From: Serilophus lunatus
Taxonomy: Eukaryota; Chordata; Aves; Passeriformes; Eurylaimidae
Assembly: GCA_013399895.1 (NCBI GenBank)
Contig: VXBA01003284.1
Span: 372,001 to 436,000 of the forward strand
Direction: 5' to 3'
Length of the DNA: 64,000 nt
Positions 15,101 to 30,100 of this stretch are shown piece by piece (within the stretch, counting starts at the first letter, position 1; every line of letters starts with the position of its first letter). The notes under the pieces were generated by a model. That model was not told the DNA's origin. It was given only the letters and a program-made list of their open reading frames with translations, and ran no database searches. A program made the position numbers and the translations under genes.

Positions 15101-18100
15101 TGGTTGCACTGATGTGCAACAGTGTTTTTTACCATGTTACTGAAACTTAGTAGTGTTATTAGACTTCATTGGCAATTAACATTGAGTGTTACTCAGCTGA
15201 CAAAAAAATTTACCAGTGTCCCGCTATGACTTTGCAGTTTATGAAGAATTGTTCAGTTAGAGGGTTGTCTTCAGTACTTTATTACCTGATGTTATTGCAA
15301 AGGATTTTTAATGATACTGCTGTACTTCTAACCTGTGCAATGTGTAAGTAATTATAGCTTTCAGCTATAATTCAGAAAACCTAATACTTCAGTGATGGTG
15401 TTAACAACCTGCATCTAATTCTTAGTTCAGAGTGCGTATTAACTGCCCAATTAAATTCTCATCCTGCAATGTTAAGTCAAACCTCAAAGTATTCTGTCTT
15501 CAACATTTGATTTTATATGAATTTGTGATGTATTGCAACTATTAAAAGATTTATTTTAAATTGAAATCAAAATACTGGGATTTAATTAAGTCCATCTTAG
15601 TCTTGAGGGTATATTTTAATGTATTTGCATTTGAAATGATCTGTGCTTCCTAGCGTTTGCCTAACATTTGTTCCAAAAAAAAAAAATTTATCTTTGTTCT
15701 TTGAAAATGTCATTGAATTCTCCAAATTTTTTATGGGGGCTTGCTATTTGATAATTTTGAGCAAACTTTTTTTTCCTGTTCTCTTCCCAAGTCCCATAAG
15801 TGTCACCATTGTATCCATCTTTGTTCTAAGTGGCTCATTCATATCCTGTGATTTGGTGTTTTTGCTATGGATGCTCATCTGGTTTTTATTGTCCATTTAA
15901 AATGAATTTAAATGTTGACTCTTCATTTTGAAGACTAAAGCTTGGATATTTTGCAATGGCTTCTGCATATCTTGATGACAACTGTATCTAGGACTTACAT
16001 AGATCTTCAAAATTCAAGTCCGTAAGCTTAACCTGAAACTCTCAACTTCCATAGCAAATCTAGAATCTTGATTAATGGAGGGGTGGTTAGGTGTTGCCTT
16101 GCAGTTAGGAAGCTAATAAATTAATTGTGTAGAAGTTGTGTGCATTCTGTGTTGTAGTCTTTACAGAAGTAGCAGAGAACAGTTAATTCAGGCTGGTTTT
16201 TCACAGCTGTGTTTACAGAGACAAGATCAGTGCATGGTCATCCTCGTTTTTTGTTTTTTTCTTAGTCCCTGCAGTATATCATATGATCATGCAGAACTAA
16301 TAGCAAATATTCATTGGGATAATACTTTAGTATTTTGCAATTCTGAAGGCTTATGTCAGCATTTAGCATAGCTGGAAGTTGCTTCTAAAGACTTGGGTTT
16401 TTTAGCTGATGAATGAAGAATGATATTTTTACAGTTGGACCAAACTATCATTTCTATGACTAGTTAGGGATTCATAATTGAAGTACTTTCTGCTTTTTCT
16501 TTACTCAAGCAGACTATGAAAGTAAAAATCTATTCTTAGCATTTATTTATATACACAGACCATCCCCTAGAAAATACCTTTTTGAATAAAATAAGGTTGG
16601 TTAGATTTTAAAATAATTGCTTATTTGTAAGATCCAAAGCTAATGGACCTGTACTCATCTCTATTCTTTATCTTTGGTGCTTCTTTTACAAAGCAACTGC
16701 TATGTATATCAACAACTGTCTTTGAAGTCTCAGAGGTTCACTAAGAGTTCAGTTTTTTCTTTTTACCACGGATCTTTGCAGAATGAAAAACATAAAAAAA
16801 AATCTACACTACATGGGTTGCATGGAGTATGATCAGTATTGAAATTTAATTCCCATAATATGTGAAGATCTGTGCCTTAAGTGACTGGCAAAATTTTAGT
16901 TCATGTTATCAGGGCTTTTGTGATGAAACAAATGCATTCCTGTGTAGAATTGGGTTAGGCAGTCTCTGTGGATGGTGGTAGGGCTGCTGGTTTTGTTCCC
17001 TAAAGGAACAGCTTAAACTCTTTAGAACATCCTGTATTCTGAAAAAAAAAAAAAAAAAAAAAGAGGCAAGAAATGTTTCAAATCATTCAAGTGCTGCTAA
17101 TGACCAGCAATGTATAAGAGGATATCTGGAATCACATTGCCAGGTACAGGACTACAAAAAGGTTTTTGGCCTCCATGATATAAATGACTAATGTCAGAGG
17201 GTATCAGAGCTGTTTACTGACATGCTTCTGAGTGCTTGAACAACCACATAGTCATTCTTTTTAATGTATTAAAGACATATTGTGACTGCTTTATATAGTC
17301 ACTTCTTTCAGTTGCTGTTGTGTGATAAATTTCTGTATTACCTGCACCAATAAACTCTTGTGTATGCAGAGAAGGGTCAGATTTGAGATCTAAATACTTA
17401 GTAGGCTGCTTGTTGGTGTGAAATATGTTGAAAGCAGTGATTCTGAAGAGTCTTTCTACTTTTCTTTCTTCCATGAGATTTAGAATTGTGCAACACTGCT
17501 AAACAGTAATGTGCCAAACAGTAATTAGGGGTGTACTAATAACTGAATCAGCTTAATGATGCTTAGTTTCTGACAGTAGTGTAGACTTCCAGAACTTGCT
17601 GTGAAGAGCAGTACAAGGAATTCCTGATGTTTAATTGTCTTAAAACACGCAGCTCCATAGACAAGACTTGGATAGATGGGTAAGTGATCTTGGGAACAGA
17701 AGCCAGAACCAAGTCTGCAGAGATTGTTGTTGTCCTAGGTGAATTCTCTAGTAACAGCACCTGAAGTTCATTTCCCACCACTTTTTCCCTTGGCTTCTTC
17801 CCTCCCCTCAGTTTCACTGGAGGGTTTTTGCAAACAATTACAATTTTCCAAAGTGTCACAGCTTCAGGGAGAGGCAGAGCATGCCTGTGCCAGTTTGGTC
17901 ACTCTTATGGGAGGATCAAAGTGTCCATAAGCAGAGAACCCAGGACTTGACCCTCGTGTACCCTGTGTTAAGTGCTCTGGGCAATGAGCTCCAGAGGTCC
18001 CGCTTTGTACAGTGCTGCACCACTTCTTCTCACTGAGTATCGAATAAAAATAGCTGTGGCTGCTGTCTGTTATGGATGGAGCATACCTCTCAGATGTGGT

Positions 18101-21100
18101 TTTACGCTTCCCACATGGATCTGTGTGATGTAACCTTGTGTGGCTTTGTTCTGCCAAAATGGTGGCAGTTATGGGGACGAACACCAAGTGAGATTTTAAG
18201 CATGTGTGGCTTTTCTTGATGAAAATCCTTTAAACAATGAAGTCCTGTGTTTCAAGGATTGCTAGCTTGGTCATGCTCTTTCCAGCTCTCCGGCATTAGT
18301 TCACTTGCTGGAAGTGAGAGAGTGACCAAGAGTCATGGCAAATAACCTTTCTTTCTTATTTTGCATCTTCTTTTAATAAAGAACTGAGGAAAAGCAGGAA
18401 CAAATTCTAAATCCATCATAAAGGGCAGCAGAGAAAAGAAGTTGTTGACTTGCAGGATGATGCCACCTGAACTGAAACACTTCATTATGTTATTTTTGGA
18501 CATGTAAGAGTGATCTTTAAAAAAACAAAGTAGACTTGCTAGATCTGTAAAGGAAAATATTTGCTCATCTGCTTGAACTGTCTAATGATTGTGGAGTATT
18601 GTTTGTAACTATATTTTTTCACCTCAATAACTGTTTGGTGTTTGCTACTTGAAGTAATGTGTACATGTTGTACAGGTAATAATTTTCATACACAGCACCT
18701 TTCATCCAAGAATATTTAGCAAGCTGTGCAAAGATTGTCAGCTAAGCTTTCTATTGTCTAGTAACATGGAAAGTGTTTTATCTGTTTTACAGATGGTTTC
18801 CTGAGATAGTGGAAAAAAGCATAACCACAAAAGAATGTGAATCACAGTCCTTAGTCCTTTCCCTGAAAGAAATGCTGAAGAACAACTCCACCAATATTTA
18901 AGGGGACCAAGCTGGCTAAAGCTTAGGAATAAGAAGTAGATGAGAAGAGGGATTGAGAAAGGAGATTTGATGGCTCAGAGTAGGGGTGCAGAGTCACAAA
19001 AGCACCTCCTGCATTTTTTGAGATGAAATCCATGAGTTCTGTCACTCTTGGTGTTTCATCAGGTGCTTTTAGCTTGCTAGTCACTACTCGTGGACCCCTG
19101 AGCTAGAGCTGGTTAGTATATGCATTTTAGCAGTACCATAATAGGAAAATTATAAATGCTAGGTAAAATAGGTATAAGTTTCTTTAATAGTCAAGACTAA
19201 AAGCCTAGTTTTGGTCATTTTCACTGAGGCTAAACTTAAATCACTGAGTCATAACATTTTAGCTCTTTGCCTGGCAAACTTCTTGAGGGAGTTTTCAGTT
19301 ACAGCTTTTCAGATTTTGCAGAGAACAACAGTAAGACAAAATTCTTTTTTTTTTCCCTGTGATTAAAAAGCACAATAATTTTGTTGAGGAATGATCTTCA
19401 TGATGCTTCACTTCAGAGACTTAAAACTTTGTATGTTAGATCTGGAGTGTCAGAGATGGGCTTTTTAGTGAATTTAAAGACTTGATGTCAGTATGATTAA
19501 CTTCTGACTTAGCAACACTTGATTTTTGGATATGGTCCATTTATTTGTGTATATGTAAAGGAGAATAAAACTTAGGCCCCATAAAAGGAGAACACTGTGT
19601 AGATTCTGGTTGATTTGAAGGTGCTGACTCCTCCTCACCCCTCCACTTATGGTAGATCTTTACTTCTGATAATTAGTAGAAAGCCATCCCAACTGTCAAC
19701 CATCTCAAGGCACTGAAATTCCGAATTTCTTATTGAATCTCATCCTCTGTGTAAAAAGAAGGAAACTATATGATAGAATGGACTTAAGCCTGTGTGTTTG
19801 TGCTGTGCAGTATAGACATGGAGTTAGACCTGCAGTAGAGAACTTTGAGAATATTGCATCTCTTAACAAGCTTCTATAATCAAGAGTGAAAAGCTGAGAT
19901 TTTCATAGATATTCCCTAGCATTTTTTTCTAATGCTTTTTAAATTTCCGTTTTTGTTGAAGACGCATGAACATACTACCACAGAAATTGTTTTTAAGTAT
20001 TATTGAAACTGCAGATGAGATTCTTAAACTTAGAGAAGAATTTATTCTATATAGACATGCCATACCTTGGAGAGCAATTTATTGTTCATTTTCAGTTTGG
20101 AATGGAAGACATTAACTGTAGACTTCTGTTGAGTATTGTATTTAGTTTACCCTTCAAACACTTAGTCTGTTTTCATTTGAATTATGCTGTTCTGCTGAAT
20201 TTAAAGGGATACAAAGTCATAAAAAAAAGGCCAAACACACCTAATCCCATCTTTTAATGTTTTTTTTTTTACAATTTACACCCAGATTTGTTACACTTTC
20301 AACTGATAAAATTATGTGTTTTGTTTAGTCCTCAGTAATTTGAAAGTTCATAAAAGCCAGGATTTTTTTAATAGCAACAAGCAAGTTTGGTTTTATGCAG
20401 GTGTGGTCTCCTGAAAAAATGAATTACTTTAAATGTGTCTGCGCTGTTCAGTCTTAATAGTGGGGTCTATTCTTCTGTTTTCTAAAGTGAGGGGTTTTTT
20501 AAACCTGGCAGTAAAGAATCCTAAACACATTACTCAGATTTTTGAATGTGTAGTAGCCTGTGGGAATTCAGTGCAATTCTGCATTATCCAGTCCGTAGAA
20601 GTTTACCCTCGCTTCATAAAAGCTAGCAAACACAGACCAGTCTTGTATTGTTCAGTGAAAACATCTTCATTACATATAGCCAAATGGTTAGAATTTAAAT
20701 TTTTAAAATTTTTTTGTTGATTTAGTGTATTTATTTTGTCTTCTTTAATTTAGATATTTACTTCTGAATAAAATGCAGTGTAGAAGAGCCTCAAGAAAAG
20801 ACTTACTGTGGGAAATTGGCATTCATAGTTTAACAGGGGTTCAGTAGCTAAGAAATATTTTACTAATAGCTGAGATCATGTGCTGACCCTTATTTCACAT
20901 TAAAATGACCGGAGTTTGACACTAAGATGACAGCTGGTTAATACAACTTGAGATTTTAAAGTGCTTGAGTATATGTAAATATTATGACTGATCTCCTAAG
21001 TGTGTTGGAAGATACTTTCAGAAATGTCCTTGTTCTAGCAGTTTACTGCAGTCACCATTTTTTGAGAATAATATTGCAAAAGATAAACTATCTGCTGTTT

Positions 21101-24100
21101 TCAGAGGACATAGATAGAATAATTAGAACATATAACTGACCCCTGTAAAAAAAGTTGTTTGCATTTTGTACTAGTGCTCAACCATAATGTAAGAACTGTG
21201 GAGTATAAAACCTGAAATTTTTTTTGCTTAAAAATTAATGCTTGATGAGTAAGGCTACTTTGTCTGGATTTTAGCTCTAAATATAGGTAATGTTCCTTAG
21301 AATATGCAGTAGACACATTAATAACCTTTTGGTTGAGCTAATTCAATCACTGGAAATATAAAGGACATGCTTATTTAGGGTCAAAAGCTGGGAGTTAATG
21401 AAAGCAGTGGAATTCCAGTGGTGTAATCCTCAGTACTGACTCATTGGTTCTAAATGCCCAGCCACCTGAAGAATTTTTAGTTATCCGGCTAGGTCCACAG
21501 ATAACATGAGGGAAAATGTTCTTGGAAATGGTTTGAATCAAACTAAGTATCTTAATATGCAGTTTGATTATACTAGACAAATACTGTACCTAGAGATGAA
21601 CAGGATACAAATGCATTGAAAGAAATATCTCCAACCTGAAGGTATTCAGCCCATTTTGCAGTGCATTAGTTTTAAACTATTCTGAGGCATGGAAACTGGC
21701 AGAGAGTGGTGGTGACTTGTTCCTCAACTTGAAGTGAAGCAACTTGTTCAAGAGGTTTACTGGTGGCAGATGAGACAATAATTTTATCTGCCTTGAGGAG
21801 CTAATGAATGGAGGACCTCTGATAACCAAAAATGGCCACGTAAAATTTCAGGGAAATGAGATCAACAGAGTTGGTTTAGCTGAGAATTGTAGCGACTTGA
21901 GACTGCAGCCTGATTCATACTGTCTACAAGTATGACAAATTGTTTGTGTCATTGTAGATAAAGATAAGTCTTCCCAAACTGAGGAAGGGAGAGCATCTGT
22001 GCAGATATTTAAGCAAGCAATGCAAATTAAGCATAAAGTTCAGCATGAGGAGATCTTCTTGAAGATGTTATCTTGAGGCAGCGGTTGATCCAAAGAGGTC
22101 AGAATTTACTTAGGAGAAGTAGGTCTGGCCACAGTGACAAGCCCACTGTTATCTGGTTGTACTTCACCTTCTGTTGCCTTCTTTTGGTTTACTGGAGAAA
22201 TACAGTGGAGATCTGAGCCATGGGTTGAGGTGAGGTGTTGTGCTGTAGTGCTGTTTACACAAAACACTAATCACTGATTGTAAACGACAATCAGATTTAA
22301 ATTCTTCTTCTCTGCCTGAAGCCTAAACAGGAATTGCATATAACAATGGATGGGAAAATCGTAAGATAGAACTTTATCCCAGTTGGAACATTATTTCGAT
22401 GTGGCTTTGCTCTGCAGTTGCATTTATGTGCAGGAGTAGCTGTAGTCCCTCCAGAGATAGATCTCTTACTACAATAGCTTGTGCTGGAGAACTCTCCAAG
22501 ACCAGCAATAGCAAGCAGCAGTAGCAGGTTATCATAGCCTTGTGGTGTGAGCAGTGGTTGCTCTTAAATGGATTGCTTTCTTGTTAGTGATTAGAGAACT
22601 GCTTTGTTGTAGGAGCCAGGGTCCATCATGTGAGAGCCGGCAAGTGAAGAGCTTTCTTTCAGAGCTTGCAGGAAGTTGATGTCAAGCAAAATCTGGTATT
22701 CTTAATGAGCAATTCATCTGCCTAGCAGGAAATGACCCATGTGACCATCCACAGATAATTTAACTAGCTTTATGAACCTATATTTTCAACATGACCTTAC
22801 CATATCCAGCCTCTTTCTCCAGCAACCTAAATAAACAAATTAGGCATGTAATTAAATATAATAATTGCAGTTGTCTTTGCTGTTGAATCGCAGCACTGCT
22901 TAAAGGAGTGAACGGGTAAGATGTATAGGGCTGAAACCTCACTGGATCATTTAAAATTATTTAACACTAGTGCAAGAGATTTTTTCATATTGTATCCACT
23001 ACCGCTTTTTTTTCAGCAGAACTTATTGGGTAGGGAGGCGTTTATTTGTGGTGCTTTTTAATGAAGGGTTGGTTTTTTTCTTTACTATAAAACATAGGCT
23101 TTTTTTGGGAAATCACTTTCAGTGGCCATGAATATGGCAAGACTCAGTAATTTATGCTGCCACTGGTATTTGTCCTCATTACCAAGGCACTAAATCCAAG
23201 TTAGGACAGCATCCTGAAAAGTAGAGGTTATCACTGTGAGCTTAGTACCACAACAGCAAGGCAATATGGATTTTGGTCTGTTTAGATCACAAACTAAGGA
23301 AATTCACACCTGGAGAAAGCATGAAGGCCATTTTATCCAGAATTAATTTGATGAAATATGATATGTGGGCAGGTTTCCACAGCACTTGTTTTTAAAAGAC
23401 TGCTTAACACACTTGTTAATGAATTCCTAGGCTGATTTAATGTGTGCAGTTCACTGTTTCTCCCCTGCAATACTTCATGGACCTCTGATGCTTCATGTAT
23501 GTGTGCTGCCCATGCCAGAAGGAAGGGCAAGAAGCTATGCTCAGGAAGAGGATAGCTTTCAGAAATACTGAGCTGAGCAGATGAGTTTAATAGTAATAAA
23601 GCCTAGCAACCTGATATTGAGAATAAATAAGAATCTAATCACAGTGCTGACTTAACTGCAAGTCTGGGATTATGCTAGTGCCTTAAGCCTCTAAATGGCC
23701 TATGTATCAAGAAGAGAAAATGAGATCTGCAGTACCCAGCGCTTTAAAGAAGAAAAGTTAACTTGGATCATTCTCTAGCATTTTTCAGTAGCTAACCTGA
23801 AATGGTTAATCTAACAAGCAAAGTCATATTAAACAAATATTAAAACAAACCATGGTCCAGAACATGCTCTCTTTAAATAGAACAACAGCAACAAATAACC
23901 TAAATAGAAGCTCTTTTTCTGTCAATGGCATTGCCTCACTGGCATACAAAATATTTAGAAGAAGAATCTAAAGATTTAGTTTATGCTTTACATGTTTAAA
24001 AATATTTTTTTGTTAAAATCAGTTACATGTTTTGCCTTTTTGGCTGTTTTATAAAATGTTCAGTTCTATTAATTCAGAGACTAATTTGTTAGATATTTCT

Positions 24101-27100
24101 CTGTATTTATTAAATGTATATTAAAGGAATGATCCAATAATAATAATGTTCTAATTCTTCTAATCATTGTTTTAAACGTTCTTCTAATGTTTTGAAGGTG
24201 ACTTTAACCATTATTTTATTAATTTACTTCTATTTCCAGCACCTGGCCTCACTGGAATTGTTGGAGGGCGCCCCAAAGTGTAAGTTAACTCCTGATCATT
24301 AACTCATTGTAATATATAATGATAACATTGTGATGGTGAGTGGTAGCAAGTTTCTCCAGCTCAAAAGAGCTGAAGCAAATAAATCTTTGTTGCACACTGT
24401 GCTTAATAACTGATAACAAGGTAATAGTGAATGCTATAAGTATATATATAGTAAAATTCTTTATTGAATTACTGAATGTGAGTTAAGTAAGTCTCTGATC
24501 AGCTCATAGGAATGTCTGCTTAATGAGCTGTAGGGAGAACTTCAAATGTGACTTCATGGCAAGGCAGTTGCTCAACCATGTGTTAATAGATGCAGACTTC
24601 TGGACCAGTTTTCTCCTGTAGCTGTGAGTTTGGAATATGGGAACACCAAACTTCCATCTGTACCAGCTCATTTCCCCTAGAAATGCGAGGTCTAATGTCC
24701 CAGAACACCACAAACAATAAGAGCATGAAACCATTACCTGGGCAAGCTGAACAGAATCACATTAAGCATATTTAAAAAAAATTTCTGGTTTGACTCAGTA
24801 TTTTTCTAGAAATGACTGAAATCTGATGGTGATTTCTATCCTCAACCTTTACAAGCTTATACGTGAGGGCGTTTAAAACTTTCCTGTCATTAAGCAAATA
24901 CTGCACATGAGGATTGGAGAAGGAATTGTAGCTGTATTTCCAGTAACCCTGTGTATTGCCTGACAAGGCAATAGACTTCAATGTCACAAGGTGCATCCTT
25001 TGTCAAGAAAATATTTTTTGTAGTTTGGCTACCTTCTCTCAGTAAAATTTTCTTGGATTTTTTTTAACAAAACCTTATGTTCTTAATAGTGGAATTTAAG
25101 GAGTTTTTACACTTCTCAGGCTTCCCAAAGTTGTTTAGAAATCCATTGAGAATTATGATTGAATGACCCTAATTTCACATTAATTCTCATTCATTAATTT
25201 CTAGTTGAATGCATTTATGCTTGTTGTTTTGTGTTTCTAGGTCTCCGGTTTTGAAGCCATTTTTCTTTTGTTATCCCAAAAGCAATGTTCAGGTAAACCT
25301 GTGTTCTGTTTTCTTTTAAGTAGTTTGAAAAATTCTGCTTATTTCTCAGTGACTTTAGATTTATGAATATTGGTCTTTTCTGTATGGCATCAGGTACCTA
25401 CCTGATTCTTTGGAGACTGCAGACAAAACGGTGTATATGCCTTTGTTATTCCAAGGTCTTTAAGACACCTATAACTCTTACAAGCCTCTCATGCCAGTAA
25501 AGGTTGCTCCTTACTGAATAAAAGTTTTCTCACTCATCTGCTGTAAAGAAAGTGGGCAGAGGCCAGAATGTTGGTCTGTGTTAGACCCCAGGTATTGTGA
25601 CAGGCTTCTGCTTAGAGTGGTAAAGGGAAACTTTGGGAGCACAGGCAGCAAGTGAAAAGGTGGGCAAGGGGAAAAAACAAACAGCTTGAGTGTTCTAATC
25701 AGAAAGGGACTGTTTTGTTTTCATTTTTTAATACTCATACTGATGCCTTAAGGGCAGCAGATAAAAAATTGGAATACAGTACTTAGCACAAACAAGCCCC
25801 ATTCTTTTAGGTGGTATTCTGCATTAATGGAAAATATTTTAATTCCACAACTTTGCAGAGGAGATGCTATTTATTGTAACTACAATATTTAAAAACTGTG
25901 TGTAATAGAAAAACATTAAAAAGAAGTTCAAGTACTTATTTTTATCATCACTTATATATTGCTTTATACAAATGGCTTGTCTTTGCTAAATTTAATATGA
26001 AATTATTATCTTTATGGAAGTTTAGGCTGCCACTGTGTTGTTCATCAAATTAAATAGAAACTTACAAATTAGCACTGACTTGGAAACATGCTGTTGAGGT
26101 TAAATAGTAACCCAATTTAACAAGGAAAGAAAGCAGTGTCTCCCTTAGTCTTTTCAATACAGAAAATCAAAGTCCTTGCTCTGTGTAAATATTCTGATGA
26201 ATGTATTGATAAGCCATTAGCAAAGTGCAATGTGTCCTATCACTCTTGTCCTGCAGTAAAAGTGTGGTGTGATTCAAGTCCTTGATTCAAAATTCTAGCC
26301 ATGTATTAACAACCATGGTCTAGTCAGAGATTACAGAGTAAGTAGAGTCTGATTTAACTGTTTTTCTAAATTGGAAGTTAAGTTACAAAGAGTCTAGTCG
26401 CTCTGGCTCAGCATTTGACCTAAAAACAAAAAAACACCATAAGCAGATTTTCAGTTATGTTAATATTTTCACAGTGGGTTCTTTTGTTTTGTGTTTGATA
26501 ACACTTTTCTGGGTGTCAGTTTGGATTCAATGTCTTGGTTGTTGTTTCCACTGCTTTTATGCAATTGTCCCAAGTTTATCATAGATAACCAGTGGTTTTA
26601 CAGTTCAAATAGTAGTTATATTTGAGTAGTTATTTACTTTAAAGGTAACCTAAAACTTCTCTGTAGGGAGAAAAATCATGGCAAAGCTATTGAAGGCAAG
26701 TCTCTATTAGTTATTCTCTGAGGGCCATCTTAAGAAAGAGTGCTGAGTAGACTTACCTTGCATTTGCTGGCAACTGAGCACTGATAACTGCTGCAGCAAA
26801 GTTGGTTTATATTGTTTTGTTGTGATAGTGTAACCTGATTGTATGCCTGAATCTTTAGTACTGGGAGTCTTCCAATACAGATAAAATGAATGCCAGTCAT
26901 TTCATGCCATTTCCTCACATCCTATCAGTGGTCCTGCAGGAAAAACTGCAGGGTGCCCTGTCATACGGACTTTCTATATCCTTTCTCTTGAGCAATAGAA
27001 TGCTTACTGTTAATAGCTGAGAATACTGGTCCATATAGATGAGGAGCAAGAAATACCTTCTTTGAATTGCTGGAAGTCCCAGGACAGATTTTTTTGCTTT

Positions 27101-30100
27101 TCCACGCAGTTTTTCCAAAGCGATTTTCTTCATATTGTTGCAGTTGGTGAGCCACTTGATCTACCATCAGTACTAACTAATTTCTCCAGGTCATTGCTGT
27201 CATGTAGGTCATGAGCATTGGGCTTCAACTGGATCTGTGGGTAGCTGCACATTGTTCATCTCAGTATGGCTACTTCTCTCAAGTACTGCATATCTCTCTT
27301 CATTGTGGTCTGTTTACATATAACGTTTTTGTTGGAAGGGATACCTCTCCTTCAGACTTAACAGGAGTCACCTCTAGAAGCTGAGGACCTTGGTCCCTTT
27401 TTCAAATCCAGTTGTCAGTGCTCTCTTCCTTACTGAATGTGGCTTCTTGGCTTCCTTACCCTCTGATTACAGGCTACTAGCTCCATTATCCCAGCACTGG
27501 AGCAGCCAGGTGATAATGTGCTGACCTGGAAGATAGCTGAACCATTTCTGCATATCCTGCAGCTCACTAAAGAATAGGGATTTTTTTCTGGCTCTTTCTC
27601 TGTTCTTGTGATGGCCCTGCTTCACCCTCATACTAAATGAGCGATGTTCGTTTCTTATATATAGGAGCAACTGATAACTAGCAGGGATTGGTCCTCTCAT
27701 TCAGCTGCAGTGTCTGTTGCCAGGGCTGAAGTAGCTGCAGAGCTTTTTTGTTTTATTGTCGGATCCAGGGATTTTGGGAGCACTAGATAGAGAGAGCTCG
27801 GTAGGCCTGGGGCCAGCACATTGCAGTGATGCATCTCCTTGGATTTGCCAAGGTGACAGCATACTTCTTGCAAATATTTTACCAGTTTTTCTGGATTCTG
27901 CACCTGTTCAGAGATGATGTTACAAAACGCTAGAGCTGCCCACATTTCTAGGAACATATTATCCCATGCTCTCTGCCACTCTTAAATATCCAGCCTCAGA
28001 GAAGATCATAGAATCAGAAAATGTTAAGGAGTTGGAATGGACCTTAAAGATAATCTAGTCCTGACACCCATATCTAGGGCAGGGACACCTCCCACTAGAT
28101 AGGTTGCTCAAGGCCTTATCCGACGTGGCTTTGAACACCACCAGGGCTGGGACATCCGCAACCTCCCCAGGCTACCCGTTCCAGTGTCTCACCACCCTCA
28201 CAGTCAAATTTTTTTTTTCCTAATATCTAACCCAAATTTCCTCTCTTTCAATTTGTACTCGTTATTCTTTGTCCTGTCACTACAGTTCCTGACAAAGAAT
28301 CCCTTTTCAGCTTCCCTGCAGGCCGCCTTCACATACTGGAAGGTTGCTATGAGGTCTCCAGGCATCCTTCTCTTCTCCTGGCTGAACAGCCCCAACTTTG
28401 TCAGCCTGTTTTTGTAGGGCAGGTGCTCCAGTCTTCTTAGCAACTTCGTGGTCCCCTCTGGACTTGCTCCAACAGTTCTCTGTCCTTTTTGTGTTGGCGA
28501 CACCAGAACTGTGCACAGTATTCAGAGGGGACTGTGAGAGCATGCTACCAGCTCATGTTGAGTTTTTCATCAACCATTGCCTCCAGTTCTTTCTCTGTGG
28601 GGCTAATCTCTGGGTAGTATTCCTAAATAGTTGTTTAACCTTAAAAAAGACTTGGAACGTATTCAGAAGACATGAGCCAGCAGTGTGCCCATGTGGCAAA
28701 GAAGGCCAATGGCATCCTGGCCTATATCAGGAATAGTGTGGCCAGCCGGATCACAGAAGTGATTCTTCCCCTGTACTCATCACTGGTGAGGCTGCACCTT
28801 GGGTGCTGTGTCCAGTTCTGGGCCACTCAATTCAGGAAGGACGTTGAGGTACTGGAGCATGTCCAGAGAAGGGCAGTGAGACTGGTGAAGGGCCTGGAGC
28901 ACAAGCTCTGTGAGGAGATACTGAGGGAGGTAGGATTGGAAAAGGAGGCTCAAGGGGGACATTATCACTTTCTACAAGTACCTGAAAGGTTGTAGTGAGG
29001 TGAGAGTTGATCTCTTCTCCCAGGCAACCAATGATAGGACAAGAGGATATTGTCTTAAGCTGCGCTAGGGCACATGAGCAAGAATTTCCTCACAGGAAGG
29101 GTGATTAAACATTGGAATGGGCTGCCCAGGGAGGTGGTGGAGTCACTGTCCCTCAATATGTTTAATGATGTGGCACTTAGTGCCATGGTCTAGTTGTCAT
29201 GGTGATGTTAGGCGATAGATTGGATTTGATGATCTCAGGGGTTTTTTCCAACCTAACTGACGCTGTTCAAGACACAGCGATAGGAACATGTTAGTTTGAA
29301 CATCCCAAGGATATTAAAATTCTTAAGAGCTATTGTGATTAGCCTGGAGGAGACAGGGAAGATGAGGGGAAGTGTGTCCCCCATATGGACTGGATCTCTG
29401 AGGAGAAAAGGTGAAAGGTATAATTATTAATAGTTTCTGATAGATGGCTCCCAAGTACAGAGATGAAAGCAGTGCAGAGTGCAAATACCAGATTAGTTTC
29501 ACAACCAGCAATTATATTGTATCATAAGCCAGTGTTACAAAGTACAAAGTTGTTATCGCAACCCATTAGAACTGCCTTGGACATGAAAAAGGACTGTCAT
29601 GGTTTAGTCCCAGCTGGCAATTAAGTGCCACACAGCTGCTCACTCACCTCCCTCTCCTGCCCCAGTCTGATGGGGAGAAGAATGGGAAAAAAGATTAAAA
29701 CCATGAATTAAGAACAGTTTAATAATTGAAACAAAACAATAGCTGTTATTGTTAAAAGGGAGTTAACAAAGGAGAGAGGGGAATAAAACTCAAAGACAAC
29801 AAGCGCTGCTCAGTACAGTGTCTCACCACGGACTGACCACTGCCCGTCCCATCCCCCAGCAGCGATCAGCAGCTCCCAGCCAAGTCCTCACTCTCCCCAT
29901 TTGTATACTGGGCATGGCGCTGTGTGGTATGGAATCTGCCTTTGACCAGTTCAGGTGAGCTGTCCTGGCCGTGCTGCCTCCCAGCTTGTGCACCTTCTCA
30001 CCGGCAGAGCATGGGAAACTGAACTTGACCCCCAGCAGTAGCAGGCTACTAAGAAGACAATGAACTCTGCACCAGCTTAAATGAGAACAGTAAATAACTC

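Larger units (their letters stand above)
14805..24239 (+). other. 9.4 kb intron of the AtuA-like gene, no recognised insert
   Basis: The longest intron seen, GT-AG. It contains a 10-bp perfect hairpin (15350-15372), a 21-A tract (17042-17062) and scattered T-rich stretches. Short open frames on both strands (for example around 17560-18190 and 20000-20720) carry no motif I recognise. No clear CR1 or LTR. Confidence 0.65.

Noticed and set aside
29589..30095. Target-site duplication flanking the LTR
   Set aside because: Flanking hexamers AAGGAC and GTAAAT differ; no duplication can be claimed.
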